Shown here in pieces: positions 22,912-34,770 of a DNA stretch of 64,000 nt (position 1 is the first letter of the stretch; each line of letters starts with the position of its first letter). A program made the translations under genes and the position numbers. This DNA comes from Paragorgia papillata (Eukaryota; Cnidaria; Anthozoa; Scleralcyonacea; Coralliidae): NCBI GenBank assembly GCA_035771165.1, contig JAWNZC010000346.1, forward strand, positions 1,081,501-1,145,500. Reading direction: 5' to 3'. The notes below the pieces were generated by a model. It made no database searches, was not told the origin of the DNA, and saw only the letters and a program-made list of their open reading frames with translations.

Positions 22912-23133
22912 GTGAGAGGAATGACCAGACCTGAGTCTATCAAAACCTCTGATTTCAAACTTATTGATGGTTTGTGGCAAATACAGGATAATATGGACAC
23001 CAGGGGATGTTATGAGTGCCTATCTAGGGATCTTAGTTGCCAGTGTGCTGTTAGTAATAATAATAATACAGTATCCATAAAATGTTACGAAAACAAATTG
23101 TCACAAACAATTGATCAACCGACCAGCGGCTAA
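22912..23133 (+). CDS. Weak Cys-rich open frame, possibly a 3' exon
   Basis: The last third of this frame encodes RGCYECLSRDLSCQC and later VSIKCYENK before a stop at 23131-23133; AATAAA follows at 23138. A nearby frame at 22375-22593 also has a GCxxC start followed by several Cys (NTGCHDCALTLKYAED, then ICICPSEED). The resemblance suggests two exons or two decayed copies of a small secreted Cys-rich domain. No signal peptide or clear donor was found, so this may be chance. No family was recognised. Confidence 0.2.
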   Translation: MRGMTRPESIKTSDFKLIDGLWQIQDNMDTRGCYECLSRDLSCQCAVSNNNNTVSIKCYENKLSQTIDQPTSG

Positions 23134-23257
23134 ATAGAATAAATTGGTGAAAGAATTGTATGTGAAGACGTTGGATATGTCAGTTGCCATTGTCTAAATT
23201 GGTTAACAACTCACTGATCCTTTGAGGTAGTAGAACTATTGACCAATGGTTGTGCAT

Positions 23258-24970
23258 CTACATCCTAGAACCACGTTCTTGAAGTGCCTAGAGAACGAGT
23301 GATCATTTAACATAATATGTATCTAATTACATTTTTCTGTGTATGTGTACTGTAATAGATCACAGATGATGTCACAGCATGCAAAGAACAAAAAAGTACG
23401 GCACAAGACAAAGTCACATGGCATGACTATTTTTACACACTGTTATGTCTTCTGTAGTCTATTATAGTACACGCACAAAAAATGTAATCTATTTGTTTTA
23501 TACAAAAAATTCAAATGGTTTATCGAATATCTTGTGGGATTTGGAGAGCGTGGAAAAACACAAGTCTACTGATGTGGATTTTACATCATGTGTATGTGTC
23601 CTCTAAATATACCGTAGATTATGAGCAACAACCAATGAAAATGTACATAGAAGCCATGTTAATACAGTCTGTTAGCCTGCGAACGCAGATGCATTGGGGA
23701 GCATCGGTGGTGTGTGCTGTTAGCGCAATGTCTCTCACCAAAAGTTAAGGGGTTAGTACTTGGATGGGTGAACGCTTGGGAACCCCGTTGTCAAACTTAG
23801 AACTTATGTGAGTAGAGTTGTAGTTGATCTCTCCTGTGCTTCGAGGGTTTTTGCCAGGTTCTCTGTGTTCTGAACATTTATCCATGGTCTGAACTGCATC
23901 ATATGGTGGCTGCTTGGAACACCTTTGATATGCCTCGACACAGCCATGTTGATCTGTGTCCTTCGGAATTCAGCCACTGGCTGCAAGTAAGGATGATTAG
24001 CCCATATTATCCAACCCTAATATACCCTCTCTCATTGCAGGAGGGTCAATAATGTAGCCTGTGAATATTTTCCACATAAATATATATATATATACAGTAC
24101 TGTGTATAGTTATGGTTAAGAAACTAATAGTCAGGATACTTTAAGCGGCCCCTTACTCTAATTTTAACTGAAATAATGTACAGTACCTTAGCTCTCTCAC
24201 TTTGGGCCCCAGCTCCTGGCTCTTCAGAATCTGTGATATCCCTTGATACAACACAGAGGAACTCTGCTTGATCTTCAGCTCCATATTGGTAATTACTGCC
24301 CACACTTATTAATTGTTCAAATCGCCAGCCATCTGGCAGGGAGGAAACCATCTGGGTTAATTCATCCTCGTGGTATTGGATGACTCGGTAAACATGCTTA
24401 CTCGATCGCATCTAACAGGAGTAGAAATATAAGTAAGTTTTAGTCAGGCTTGAGGGGCTATGGAAAAACAAACAAACATAAGTGAAAGTTAGATTTAAAC
24501 TATGTTGCTGTTTGCTTTTTATACCTGTTTATTCTTATCCAGCTGTTTAATACGAGTTTTCACTAAATTAATAAGTTCTGTAATATTATAAAATTCAGCT
24601 TCTTCCAGCACTCCTACAAATAATAAAATAATATTTGGCAAGACAAAAATAAAAATAGTATTCAGCCAGTCTGGTACTAGTTAAAAACATATATATATAT
24701 ATATTACATAGTTCAATCTACAGACACAGTGTTACGCTGTACTACAGCTCATCAGTGGAGCTTGGAACAATCTGAATGAATTTCATCAATTACTTATACA
24801 CATGCGATCGTCGGTGACAACCGCATGTGGGAGAGCATCAGTGAAGTACATTCAGATAGTGTGAAGTGCGCATATATTACATATATATATATCGAAATAC
24901 AGTAGGTACTAGTACTATAATTATTTCGGTTGTTGTTTCTACACTGCCTACGCAGCACGCTACTTTTATT

Positions 24971-25015
<45 letters not shown>

Positions 25016-25235
25016 TATATGATTCTATATAGTTTATCACATTAACTTATACATTAACTTATATATCTTGGGCCCACTGTAATTGGCTAATTGCTGTTGC
25101 AGATCCCCTGCCATTGTTACTAGCATTTATTTTGTATTAACTATTAAAGAAACGTTTCAACCTTGCTTATCTGCACATAAACATTTTTTATCTGGCAAAG
25201 CTAATACAATAAAATAAATAAATATACTATATACA

Positions 25236-25282
<47 letters not shown>

Positions 25283-26030
25283 TGTAGCTCATGATTTAGT
25301 TCATATATATATATATATATATACATACACAATATACTATTTTATATGATTGTATATTTTTTTGAGACATTTGAGGCATTAACTAACTAATTTAGTAAGT
25401 CAATTGACAAGAAAAACGGTTTATCTTTCTTAACCGCTCTTCTCGCTACCAGCAAAGTCAGTAAGCACTTGACTTTCCAGGTCAATTTTCTGTCATAAAA
25501 TAGACAAAGAAATTTCCTGCCTATACAGAAATATACAGGCAACAAATTTGAGAGAAAATTCGACGAGAAACCCCAGTGAAGCATTGCTTTGCAATTATAT
25601 TCAAACTCAAAGTTACAATTAATTAACAAACCTTCCTCAGCCAGTCCTTTATCAATGATAAGTTTCCCGTGTCTAAGATAATTTAGAATCGGTCCAAAGT
25701 ATTTCGGATCTCTATCAACCATATAGGCGCCATCTTCGTCCTTTTAAATAAATCATAAAAAATACATCATCAATTAGGACACTAGTTATTCACCTCGAAT
25801 GTAGTGTACAAAGATGAGGCCGAAAAAAATGTCAAATTGAAAACAGTTTAGAACAGACTTACTTTGTCGGAAGGGAGTTCGGGATCTTCGATAATAAGAC
25901 GAGCCAAAAACGACTTGGGGTCTCTGCTTAACGTGGTCTTGGTTGTCAAGAAGTGCGTGCCACCTACGTTTAATTTTACCCAACTTTTTGACCTGTTGTT
26001 CTCGCCTCCCTTTTCACGATTGTCCGCCAT
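23258..26030 (-). CDS. KCTD5: KCTD2/5/17-type BTB protein, CUL3 adaptor
   Basis: Five exons, 5' to 3': 26030-25863, 25740-25632, 24613-24525, 24411-24187 and 23287-23258, total 621 nt (206 aa). The BTB/T1 domain is at residues about 17-115: [27 protein letters not shown], then [19 protein letters not shown] and [16 protein letters not shown]. The C-terminal domain has [38 protein letters not shown] and [13 protein letters not shown]. The last exon is only 30 nt and encodes ALQERGSRM, the conserved family end, which fixes its placement. Known members pentamerise, recruit CUL3 through the BTB domain and target substrates such as G-beta-gamma. An invertebrate pro-orthologue of KCTD2, KCTD5 and KCTD17 is likely, so the symbol means the clade. 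Confidence 0.93.
23691..23950 (+). mobile_element. 5S-rRNA-derived SINE, copy A
   Basis: The head contains GGTTAGTACTTGGATGGGTG (23751-23770), the 5S rRNA internal promoter C-box region, followed by a body (CTCTCCTGTGCTTCGAGG) and a tail (TTTGATATGCCTCGACACAG). It lies in a KCTD intron. The copy at 46951-47259 is longer and better preserved. Confidence 0.8.
24893..25013. mobile_element. Repeat of the hammerhead-like family, copy 3 (end only) plus TA tract
   Basis: TATTTCGGTTGTTGTTTCTA and GCCTACGCAGCACGCTACTT match the terminal segment of the family seen in full at 21596-21790. A (TA)n run follows. More (TA)n occurs at about 25236-25275 and 25302-25322 in the same KCTD intron. Confidence 0.6.
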
Positions 26031-28875
26031 TTTGATAATTACGGCAGGAAACCTGCAGGTCAACATTTCACACCCGATTCTCTAACCACCCTAATTAATA
26101 AAGCGTTACACAGCCTGTGTATTTGACCGTGATCCTTGGTACTTCGTGTGACGTCATCAAAATTCTAAAATGTTGAATCCGCCATATTTACAGTAATCAA
26201 AACGAAATAGGCGAAATTCAGGGTTGCTAGCGAGCCAACAACAGGAGAATAACAGTGTTAAACATCCAGAAACTGTATCTAACTTTGTTAATTTTAAACA
26301 GTATGTTTACTTTCAGTGGAGCTTGCCAGTGTGTTTTGAAAAATGATGCGCGCGCAACACCCTGAAACCCGTCTCTTGTCTCAAGTACAAACATTTTTGT
26401 TTTGGTTCTCCACACAAAAACTCTTTTTTTAAGCATTTTTGCCTGGGTTGTACTTTCAATATACCTTTTAAATGTATTGAAGGTTTGCGAAATATATCGA
26501 AAAAGTGATTTTCCATAATTATGAATTAATGCAGATACGATCACTAGATATCAGTTTTGAACGCGATAACATGTCAGAAAGTCGGTGATTTCCCAACCAG
26601 ATCATGGTCCATTCAGCCATATCCAGTCCCTATTTATAAAATGTAGAAATCTGAAACGGATGCGGAGAATAATCACACAGAAATATCGTACCACCCGTAC
26701 GTGGGCTTCAGCTTATAAAGAGCGGAAGAACAGATCGAGAGAGAGAGATAGAGGAAGAAATAGCATGTCCACAAGTACTTGTGAATAAGGGTTAAGCTAT
26801 CTCCTCACCCAGCAGAGAAATGATCGGCTAGCCCTGCGACCCAGGTTTGCGGATTCCTGCTCGATGTCAATATCATATTAATCATTACGAAACACCACAG
26901 GTCTGCTGGAACGCCGGACGATGTTTGTTCCTCTCTCTTTTGGGGGGGATAGGGTGGGGGTGTAGTTGCTACAGATGACCTTATAGATGAGTTAGATTCG
27001 TGTCATTGGTGGTGGACATGAAAATTTGGGGAAGAGTCGCTCTTTTAGATGTTTTGAAAAGAGTTGTGCTTTGACCTGAGCCAATTAATACTTCAAAACA
27101 GTACGTTTATAGTTAACTTTATTCAGTGTTATATCTAAACTATTCTCTCTATAGACGTCCATAGACCAGGAAACTGGAATACAGTAATACACTAGCTTTA
27201 TTTATACTGGATAACCCTATCAGTTATATCTCAACTGTTCTCTCTAGAGGTCCAGTAAAGGCTATCCGTCGATTATTGGTCCAGTGTTCAGAGAGAAAGG
27301 CGCTTATTACGAGCTTCAGTTGACAGTGGCGTAGGTGGCGCAGCTCGCAATTAAATTCAACGCATAACTGACAATTAGCAGATAATTGTCAAAGACTATT
27401 TGATATAAAAACACTTAATAATTAGTATGTGAGAGTCTTAGTTTTCCCAGTAAAATTACTGAGTAGTTTTCCTGCGATTTAATTAACTTCTTCCGTTCAA
27501 AGCACCCATGCACCCCCTGAAGTAAAGCCAAAATTAAAAATATATAAGTTGGAGAAAAAGTTGGAGCCACTGTGCTGGTAAGATTGTGAATGCAAGCGAA
27601 TTACTGGCGGTTGCCACACTGGTGGTTTCTCCAAGTTTTTCAACTTTTTCCAGTAATGTTTTTCGAATCCAATAGAGTCCCATTAGAAGTTTTATATTTG
27701 ATTCGAATTCCTATATCCCAAAGTGTACGAAACCAACAAAAATCCTAGTCTATTCGAGTGATTTTGTGATTTTCAGTTGAGCTTGGAGACCGGAAGTTTT
27801 ATTGAAAATTTTGATCGTTTCACAGTTTGACACTTTCTCATGGGAAATGGGAATGTTTGCGCATTTTGACCAACAGAAATTAAGGCATTGTCCAAACATG
27901 ACAACATTCAAATTCTCCTATGACAACGTTTCGAATTTGCCTTGGCAACTTGACTTGTGCGTTTCAACGATCAAACTTTTAAATAAAACTATCTATCTCC
28001 AAAAGCTCAACTGAAAGTCGCAGTATATTTGAGTGCAAACATATAACAAAGGCGACTGAAGCCAGTTCAATCTCTTCCAAGAACTCTTAGACTTTCATAA
28101 CCTAGAAATTTCGATTCATTGTTCAACATGATTTTTTGCTGACACTCTGAAAAAGTTCAAGTCAGCTATATTTACGTCGCTTTCACTCCCTTCGTGGTCG
28201 AACGGTAGCAGACAGCGTATATAGGGGACTGAATCCGACGTGATACTCGAAAATCCTAGCTGATTTCACTTTTAATTTGAAGCGTAATTGAAGTTAGCGT
28301 TCCAGATATGTTCACTGGGCTGTATGCGTGTACGTTTACGTGTACTAACGCATGCGTAGCTGTAGCCAAGTTGTGACATAAGATAAATACCGACGAATAT
28401 TAAAGCATGAGGCCTTGCTGACTTCGCAAGAAGTCAAACAAAGAATGAAGGTTGGGGGGCGAAAAAAATCATTTTCTGCATTCTGTGTTCAGTTTTACGT
28501 GCTAGACATAGCAAGCGGCACAGCAATGTTTTCTTTCAATCCTATATTTCTTATGTTAACATACCGCAGCCAGTAAAAAAGCCCGCAACGTACTTAACTA
28601 CAGCGCGGACTGGTAAAAACGTCATATAGATTATATAGTACTTCAAAAGTCATGGCTAATTGACCACTGTATAATAATTGATCACTTGAATTAAGTTGGT
28701 ATGACTTTCAGAATGATTCCCTACGATATAGTATACATTTGTTGTGACGTTGAAGTCAATCTTACTAAGCAGTTGTCATTATCGTTCTGTGAACTAATTT
28801 CATTCTGAAGGATGTAAAGACATGCTCTGCTGACTGGTGTGTTGCATCCATCGGTATACACAGACTCATGATATT

Positions 28876-29120
28876 AGGGCTGTTCATACGAGGTGGCTAG
28901 CTCGGTTACCACTGGGCTGATTTTAAGTCACGAAAATCTTTCTATGACCACAAAAAAGAATTAGAATACCCTGTGTGCTATACTTACAGAAAAACGAAGC
29001 CAATTCTGCTTTGTTACATATATATCATTCTGCCTTTCTCAAATATAGTCGTAATAAGATTTCCGTGACATAAAATCAGTCCAGTAACCGGGCTAGCCAT
29101 GCCCCATATAAACGGCCTCT
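28876..29120. mobile_element. Foldback element 1 of 3 (GGGCTGTTCATACGAGG)
   Basis: Left words TGGCTAGCTCGGTTACC and GGGCTGATTTTAAGTCACGA pair with right words TCGTAATAAG.. CGTGACATAAAATCAGTCC, GTAACCGGGCTAGCCA and TATAAACGGCCTCT. It has the family tip (a G/C-rich start, then a TTTATA or TTCATA-type stretch). Confidence 0.75.
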
Positions 29121-29129
29121 TATATATTA

Positions 29130-29421
29130 GGTGCTGTTTACATGAGCCAGGCTAGCCCGGTTAACTGGGCTCACGCGATTGATTAGGATCTCACTGTGGT
29201 TTTGAAATTCGCATAAACTAAATGTACAAAGAAGAATTGGTTTAGTTTAGATGTAAACGAATCCTAACGTTGATTATTTCATGATTGAGTCGGTTTTCTT
29301 TGATGTCCCGCGGGCTGTATATAGCAACAGCCCTCGTTCTCGGGCTTTATCTATTACTTAAAATATCTTTTTGTGGCCGAGGAAAGAATTTCGTAGCCCA
29401 GCTCATGTAAACAGCTCCTTA
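29130..29421. mobile_element. Foldback element 2 of 3 (GCTGTTTACATGAGCC)
   Basis: GTGCTGTTTACATGAGCCAG at the left pairs with AGCTCATGTAAACAGCTCC at the right. The interior carries GCTAGCCCGGTTAACTGGGC. It directly abuts the next element. Confidence 0.7.
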
Positions 29422-29748
29422 GGGGCCGAATACATGGGGAAATTTCATCCCGGGCTGAGATTTCAGCCCGGCTGCTGAGGTATGGAAAAGAGGAGAATGA
29501 TTTGAATAAGAAACGCGAAGTGCGGAAATCAGCCAAGTTGTCACAAACATGCAGCATAAAACAAACATATTTAGATGTGTATTTCAAATAAACCATATTT
29601 ATTCCTTCTTTATCGCTTTTCACAAGGCACTTTCTGTATTCCACACTTCGTGTTTCTCATTCAAAACATTCACTCCCTCATTTCCATCCCCCAGTAGCCG
29701 GGCTGAAATCTCAGCCCGGACTGAAATTTCCCCATGTATTCGGCCCCT
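29421..29748. mobile_element. Foldback element 3 of 3 (GGGGCCGAATACATGGGG)
   Basis: AGGGGCCGAATACATGGGGA and CGGGCTGAGATTTCAGCCCG at the left are matched by GGGCTGAAATCTCAGCCCGG and CCCCATGTATTCGGCCCCT at the right. The arms match much better than the middle. Confidence 0.8.
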
Positions 29749-30454
29749 GAGTCGGACACTCGTCCGGTTGTTTGGACTAAAGTTATTCATATTCTTTGTT
29801 TCGGAATAACAATGTTCTCTTTGTTCGCCTTTAAAAGACGTAGTCGTTAAATACGCATCAAAACTCTCGACTGACTAGTGAAAGAAGAATATACTGGTCT
29901 CACAGGAACACCAACTGAGAGATGTTAATATGTAGTTTACCATATGGTAACCTGGCTTGAGTTGAACTAGTGTCTTCAACTCATTGTAGAGGGCAACTCA
30001 GTGATAGAAGAAACTGCTGAATTGACATAAGGGTGACATAGAATGTCGAAAACTGTAGAACAGGACGTCATTGATTTCAAAGATGTCACTATCTCCACAC
30101 ATTATGCGACGTAGTAAGTGAGAATATTTTCTTATGTATTAACTCCTATAGTTATAGAAGTCTTTATATTTGTCAAATTTATGGCTGAAGTTTTCATATA
30201 TAAATATCCCAAAATTTTAAGATATAAGCTATATACTCCCTTATTTTAGCGCTAATCCTAACCCGAACCATAACTATTCCAATTATGCTTTTTGTTAAAA
30301 ATAAATCTTGGTTCTAAATTAGTGTTTTAGTACTAACAGTCTGTGTGGCTTCGTTTTGGAACCTTATATGAAACTTCACCCAATTAATTTACATTCATTT
30401 GGCTCTGTTATAAAATTACGAATACTACGATTTTTATAGTATAGGCCGACTAAA

Positions 30455-30570
30455 TTTAGACAGTGAAATAAAAGTAGTGTGCTGCGTAGGCAGTGTTGAA
30501 ATACAAATCGAAATATAGCAAGGTTTGAGTACTGCCGAAAATATTGAACGTACGTTACTATATTTCGACT
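30455..30570. mobile_element. Repeat of the hammerhead-like family, copy 4 (partial)
   Basis: AGTGAAATAAAAGTAGTGTG, CTGCGTAGGCAGTGTTGAAA and ATCGAAATATAGCAAGGTTT are the family end in the opposite orientation. The core motif itself has been deleted (GAACGTACGTTACTATATTT). Confidence 0.6.
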
Positions 30571-32260
30571 AAATTTAGGGCTTACGATCAAAATGGCGTT
30601 ACGCGTGTGCGGTGTCATTACAGAGCGATTTTATGTCGGCCGATTTTCGTCGTAAAATATCAACCTGGTTTGATATTGTCGTCCGATTAAAATCGGTCAA
30701 AATATCGCATCACGCCGTGTGTGGCGATTACTAATTTTTACCGTTCACGCATGATCACTCATTATTCATCCTGAAGTTATTTGATTTGATGATCGCAAAA
30801 ATGGTGGCTCCAGTTGCTATAAAGACGCGAGCTTTTATGCATGCATAACTGGCACACATCGGTATGGTAAACACCGAATTTTATCGGTTGACCAGCTGAT
30901 AAAAATTGGCCGATTAAAATCGTAGCGTGTGCACCTAGAAGAGATTTTTAACACCGTTAACAGTTGATATTTTTGGTTTTACATGATGTACTATAGTCCA
31001 GTGGCTGCAAAATCAAATCTCAAGTTATGCACCAGAATGTTTGTGCTTGACTCGTGATTCAGACAAAATAGCTTGTGACTTGACTTCTTGATAACTTGGG
31101 TAGTTTTGGGGGACGGGGAGGACGGGGGGGGGGGGGGGGGAGGGTACTTCTTGGAAGTCAGTGGTGTGTACCGCTAAACCTTTGACCTTGTTTCAGACAA
31201 ATAATTTGAATATTTTTGTGATCCTGTCTCTTGACAAAGGAGCTATATATTTACATGCACGCATGTGCCCAGCTAACCGGGCTATAGTTCCTGTTCGTGT
31301 CAAGAAAGTTTTTCCTTGACCGCAAGAGAAGATTTGAATCACCCTTGGGATTCGTTTACATCTAAACTAATTCTTGATATTAGATGTTAAGGCCTGACCA
31401 AACGCTTTCAATATCGCATTAAACATCATTCAACATTGTTGAACGATGTTGAATAATATTGAAAGCACGAGTGGTCAAATGAATTCAACATCGTTCAACA
31501 TTCATGAATGACAATTAATTGAACGCGGGCTACCACAAAAGCTGGAATCGACAATATCCCGCAATGCATGGCGTATGTCTCTGTTCAACAAAGTTGAATG
31601 AAATGTGGCCAAATGCGTTCAACACCTTTCAACATTTTTCGACTAACCCCCGCGACCTTCGATTTAACACGGCTATAGTCCAAACCCTCTACCGACTGCA
31701 GAGCTACATGGTCAAGTTGGGAGCAGGTCGTGGTACTTATATTTGATATTTCGAAACAGAATTCTAGTTCCTTAAATATCGAGAGAATTAACTCTTCACA
31801 TCTATAAACCAATCCTTCTTTGCAAGTTTAATTTATGTGTGTTTTAAAACCACGTCAAGTTGGCCTGGTCAACCCCCGGGTGGTTAACTGGGCTAACTCG
31901 CCTCGTGTATAATCGGCCCCAAAAATAGTAATCGGATTCAATGGTGTCAGTCGGTTTACTCGATCGCATCTATATGCCGAAATATGGTAAATAGGAAGCT
32001 TTTTTCAATAAGGAAAAACGACTCCCATATATCGAAGAATGCGAAGATATCAATAACATATGGCAAATGGGAAACTTTCAGTTTAAATAGGAAAATAATT
32101 TCCGGAACTCCCTTATTGAAGAATGCGAACGGTTATCAATGTACATGCCGAAATATTTCTGGGTTTTATTTATAATATTCACTGCTGAGTATAATAACAT
32201 ATGCCCAAATGAAATCTCTTTTGAATAGGAAGCAATTTAATTCCGAAACTCACAATTAAG

Positions 32261-32844
32261 AAATGGTTCGTGGTTTGGCGTGCTCCATTGAGTTATGGAT
32301 GCACGCGGGAAGTTCGGAGAGCACGAAAAAAGCGTAAGAGTTGGTCGAGGCGTAGCCGATCGAGTACACACGTAGCCGATCGAGTACACACGTAAAAACG
32401 CACAATCTGATCAGCTCTGATATCAGATCTGTTCAGAGAAATGTAGCGACCCTTGATACAGCCTGACAGCTACAGAATGTACCAGCGCTGATGTATCAAC
32501 ATTTAGTTAGAATTTCTAACAGACTGCGACAGCTCCGTAGACAACATACCTGTTCAGTCTGTTATATACAGCACTGACCGTGTCAGGCTGATACAGTTTG
32601 ACAGAATCTGTTCTGAACAGTCTGTTGTAGCTGCAGGTATGATACAGATATGATATCATAGGTGTATCATAGCTGATACTGCAACAGGCTGTATCAGGGG
32701 TCGCTACATTTTTCTGAACAGATCTGACATCATTCTGCATCAGGTCTGACACAGAGTGTGCGTTTTTGCGTGTGTAGTTGGGTGCTCTCCAACTTCCCAA
32801 GTGCATCCATAACTCAGTGGAGCACGCCATACCATGAACCATTT
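32261..32844. mobile_element. Outer foldback (AAATGGTTCGTGGTTTGGCG) with nested element
   Basis: The outer arms (GGCGTGCTCCATTGAGTTAT, GGATGCACGCGGGAAGTTC) recur inverted at 32780-32844. The centre is occupied by a CTACACACG-type element (32385-32777). One isolated arm of the outer element recurs at about 53300-53380. Confidence 0.7.
32385..32777. mobile_element. CTACACACGTAAAAAC-ended element, copy 2
   Basis: Ends TACACACGTAAAAACGCACA and TGTGCGTTTTTGCGTGTGTA. The interior is built from the words CTGATACAG, TCTGACAG and TCTGTTCAGA instead of the TTGTTACAA words of copy 1. The left end is preceded by a partial duplicate of itself (ACACACGTAGCCGATCGAGT). Confidence 0.75.
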
Positions 32845-33259
32845 CTTTATAACAGAGAATCCGTCACAAATCAACGGAAAATATTTATTTCGCTGATCAA
32901 AAATGAGTTTCTCATTACTCAGTTTTGAAATTACCGTGCTCCGTCGAGTTATCGAGCACGCACGGTAGCCAATCAGAAACGCCGTTGTATTACATCTACG
33001 TTATGGGAAGATATCAATCAATATATATGTCAGATATTTCCGGATTTGCATGTTGGTATATTTATACGGAGCAATATTATAAAGATACGGCAAATAGGAA
33101 ACTTTTTTGATACGCCTATAATTAATATATCCAACTCTCTCAGTACATCCGTATCCAATTTCGTGTCAGCACATTCTTTAGGATATATAGTAACTATATC
33201 TTACCTTGTTACCATGGCGATATTACGAGTAGTATTGGAATCTGCACCCTTATATACTA

Positions 33260-33780
33260 CCCCTGTTAAAATTGTTTTAAATTCCCTTTCTGCTCTCAGT
33301 AAAGGGCATATAAGTATAGCTGCTTGTACTTGCTTCATTAACCAAAGCCATGCGGCATGGCTTTCGTTATCACATACAGAGTTCTTAGTAAAATGTGTAC
33401 GAATATAGTAATATAATCTAAACCTTAAATTCTACAACTGTTAAACAGTTGTTTTAAATTTCCTTTCGGCTCTTAAAGGGCATATAGTTGTTTCATTAGG
33501 TATACTATATATAGCCACGGCATGGCTTCGGTTGCTTTCGTAATCACAGAGTTCTTTAATAGTAAAATGTGTATGACTAGAGTAATACAATCTAAACCTT
33601 ATATTCTACAACTGTTAAACAGTTATTCAGTTAAATTCCCTTTCTGCTTTTAAAGGGCATATAGCTGCTTCGTTAGGTATACTGGTGACTGGCAGTCACC
33701 AGTATACCTAAGTCTGGTCTATAGCCACGGCATGGCTTCGGTTGATTAATTCGTAATCGCAGACGGTTCTTAGTAAAATG
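33260..33780 (+). repeat. About 170 bp tandem repeat, three units
   Basis: Units share ACTGTTAAACAGTT, TTTCTGCTTTTAAAGGGCAT, GCCACGGCATGGCTTCGGTT and CAGAGTTCTTAGTAAAATGT. The third unit contains an inserted local palindrome (GTATACTGGTGACTGGCAGT, then its inverse). Confidence 0.75.
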
Positions 33781-33997
33781 TCTTGGCGATTATTGCATGT
33801 CGTGCGCCGATTGCGTCACCTCAACACTAAACATGACGTCAATACCGGGAGCAGCTGTCACGTACTGGCGAGAATGGTCTAGTCTTTAACACCTTTATAC
33901 GCCCTCTTCAACCACGATGAGAATCGGTGGGAGTGGGTTGCATACATTGGAATATTTATTTTGTACGTTAATATTTTTGAAAGTTGTTCGTCTAAGT

Positions 33998-34135
33998 TTC
34001 GCGTTTCTCTCTGACGAAGGGCCTTCGCTCGAAACGTTAGACCCCTACGTTCTGTTTCGGCAGTATATAAAATCTTACTATATTTCGATTGTTGTTTCAA
34101 CACTGCCTGCGCAGCACGCTATTTTTATTTCACTG
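33998..34135. mobile_element. Repeat with hammerhead-like motif, copy 5
   Basis: A single, non-palindromic unit: CTCTGACGAAGGGCCTTCGC, then TCGAAACGTTAGACCCCTAC, GTTTCGGCAGTATAT and the usual end CGATTGTTGTTTCAACACTG to TTTTATTTCACT. It gives the cleanest view of the CTGACGA..GAAAC arrangement. Confidence 0.7.
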
Positions 34136-34155
34136 TTAAGTTTAGTGCAGTTCTG

Positions 34156-34197
<42 letters not shown>

Positions 34198-34207
34198 TAT
34201 ATAATAT

Positions 34208-34770
34208 AACGTTGCAATTACTTCCACAAACACATCTACTGATTCTCCGATCCTGAGTTCAAACTCTTTACTTTCTAACGTCAGTTACCACCACCATCAG
34301 TCATCAATCTCAAGACTACACTAACCTAAACGAGCAACTTCAACAAACATCTATTATTAATACTCCTAGGTTCAAACGTCTTACTTTATAACGTCAGTTC
34401 CCACCACCATGCTGAACAGTCTTTCTAGTGAAGACTTAAGTTAGACAACCAACTTCAACAAACATCTACTGGTACTATATACTGATACTCCTATATATGT
34501 TCAACTCTTTACTTTATAACGTCAGCCATGCACCACCAACAGTCTTTCTCAAGCCTACACCAACCTAGATGACCAACTTCAACAAATATCTACAATTTAC
34601 TTTATAACCGTCAGTATAACCACCACTGTCCACCCCAACAGTCTTTCTCAAGACTACACTAACCTATACGCGAGCAACTTCAACAAACATGTACTAATAT
34701 ACTCTTTATACTTATAACGTCAGTCACTTCCATCATCAGCATGCAGTCTTTCTCAATACGACACTAACCA
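34208..34770 (+). repeat. Degenerate tandem repeat, about 110 bp x 5
   Basis: Five units each run CAACTTCAACAAACATCTAC, an AT-rich variable part, CTTTACTTTATAACGTCAGT, CCACCACCA and CAGTCTTTCTCAAGACTACA. Units differ by many substitutions and indels, so the array is old. A (TA)n tract precedes it at about 34157-34203. Confidence 0.75.

Larger units (their letters stand above)
20929..23257. other. Spacer between convergent MBOAT7 and KCTD genes
   Basis: This contains the 3' ends of both genes, three foldback elements (21049-21210, about 21340-21440, 21596-21790), a G/A-rich patch at about 22830-22920 and a weak Cys-rich open frame at 22912-23133. A second Cys-rich frame at 22375-22593 lacks convincing splice sites. 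Confidence 0.5.
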
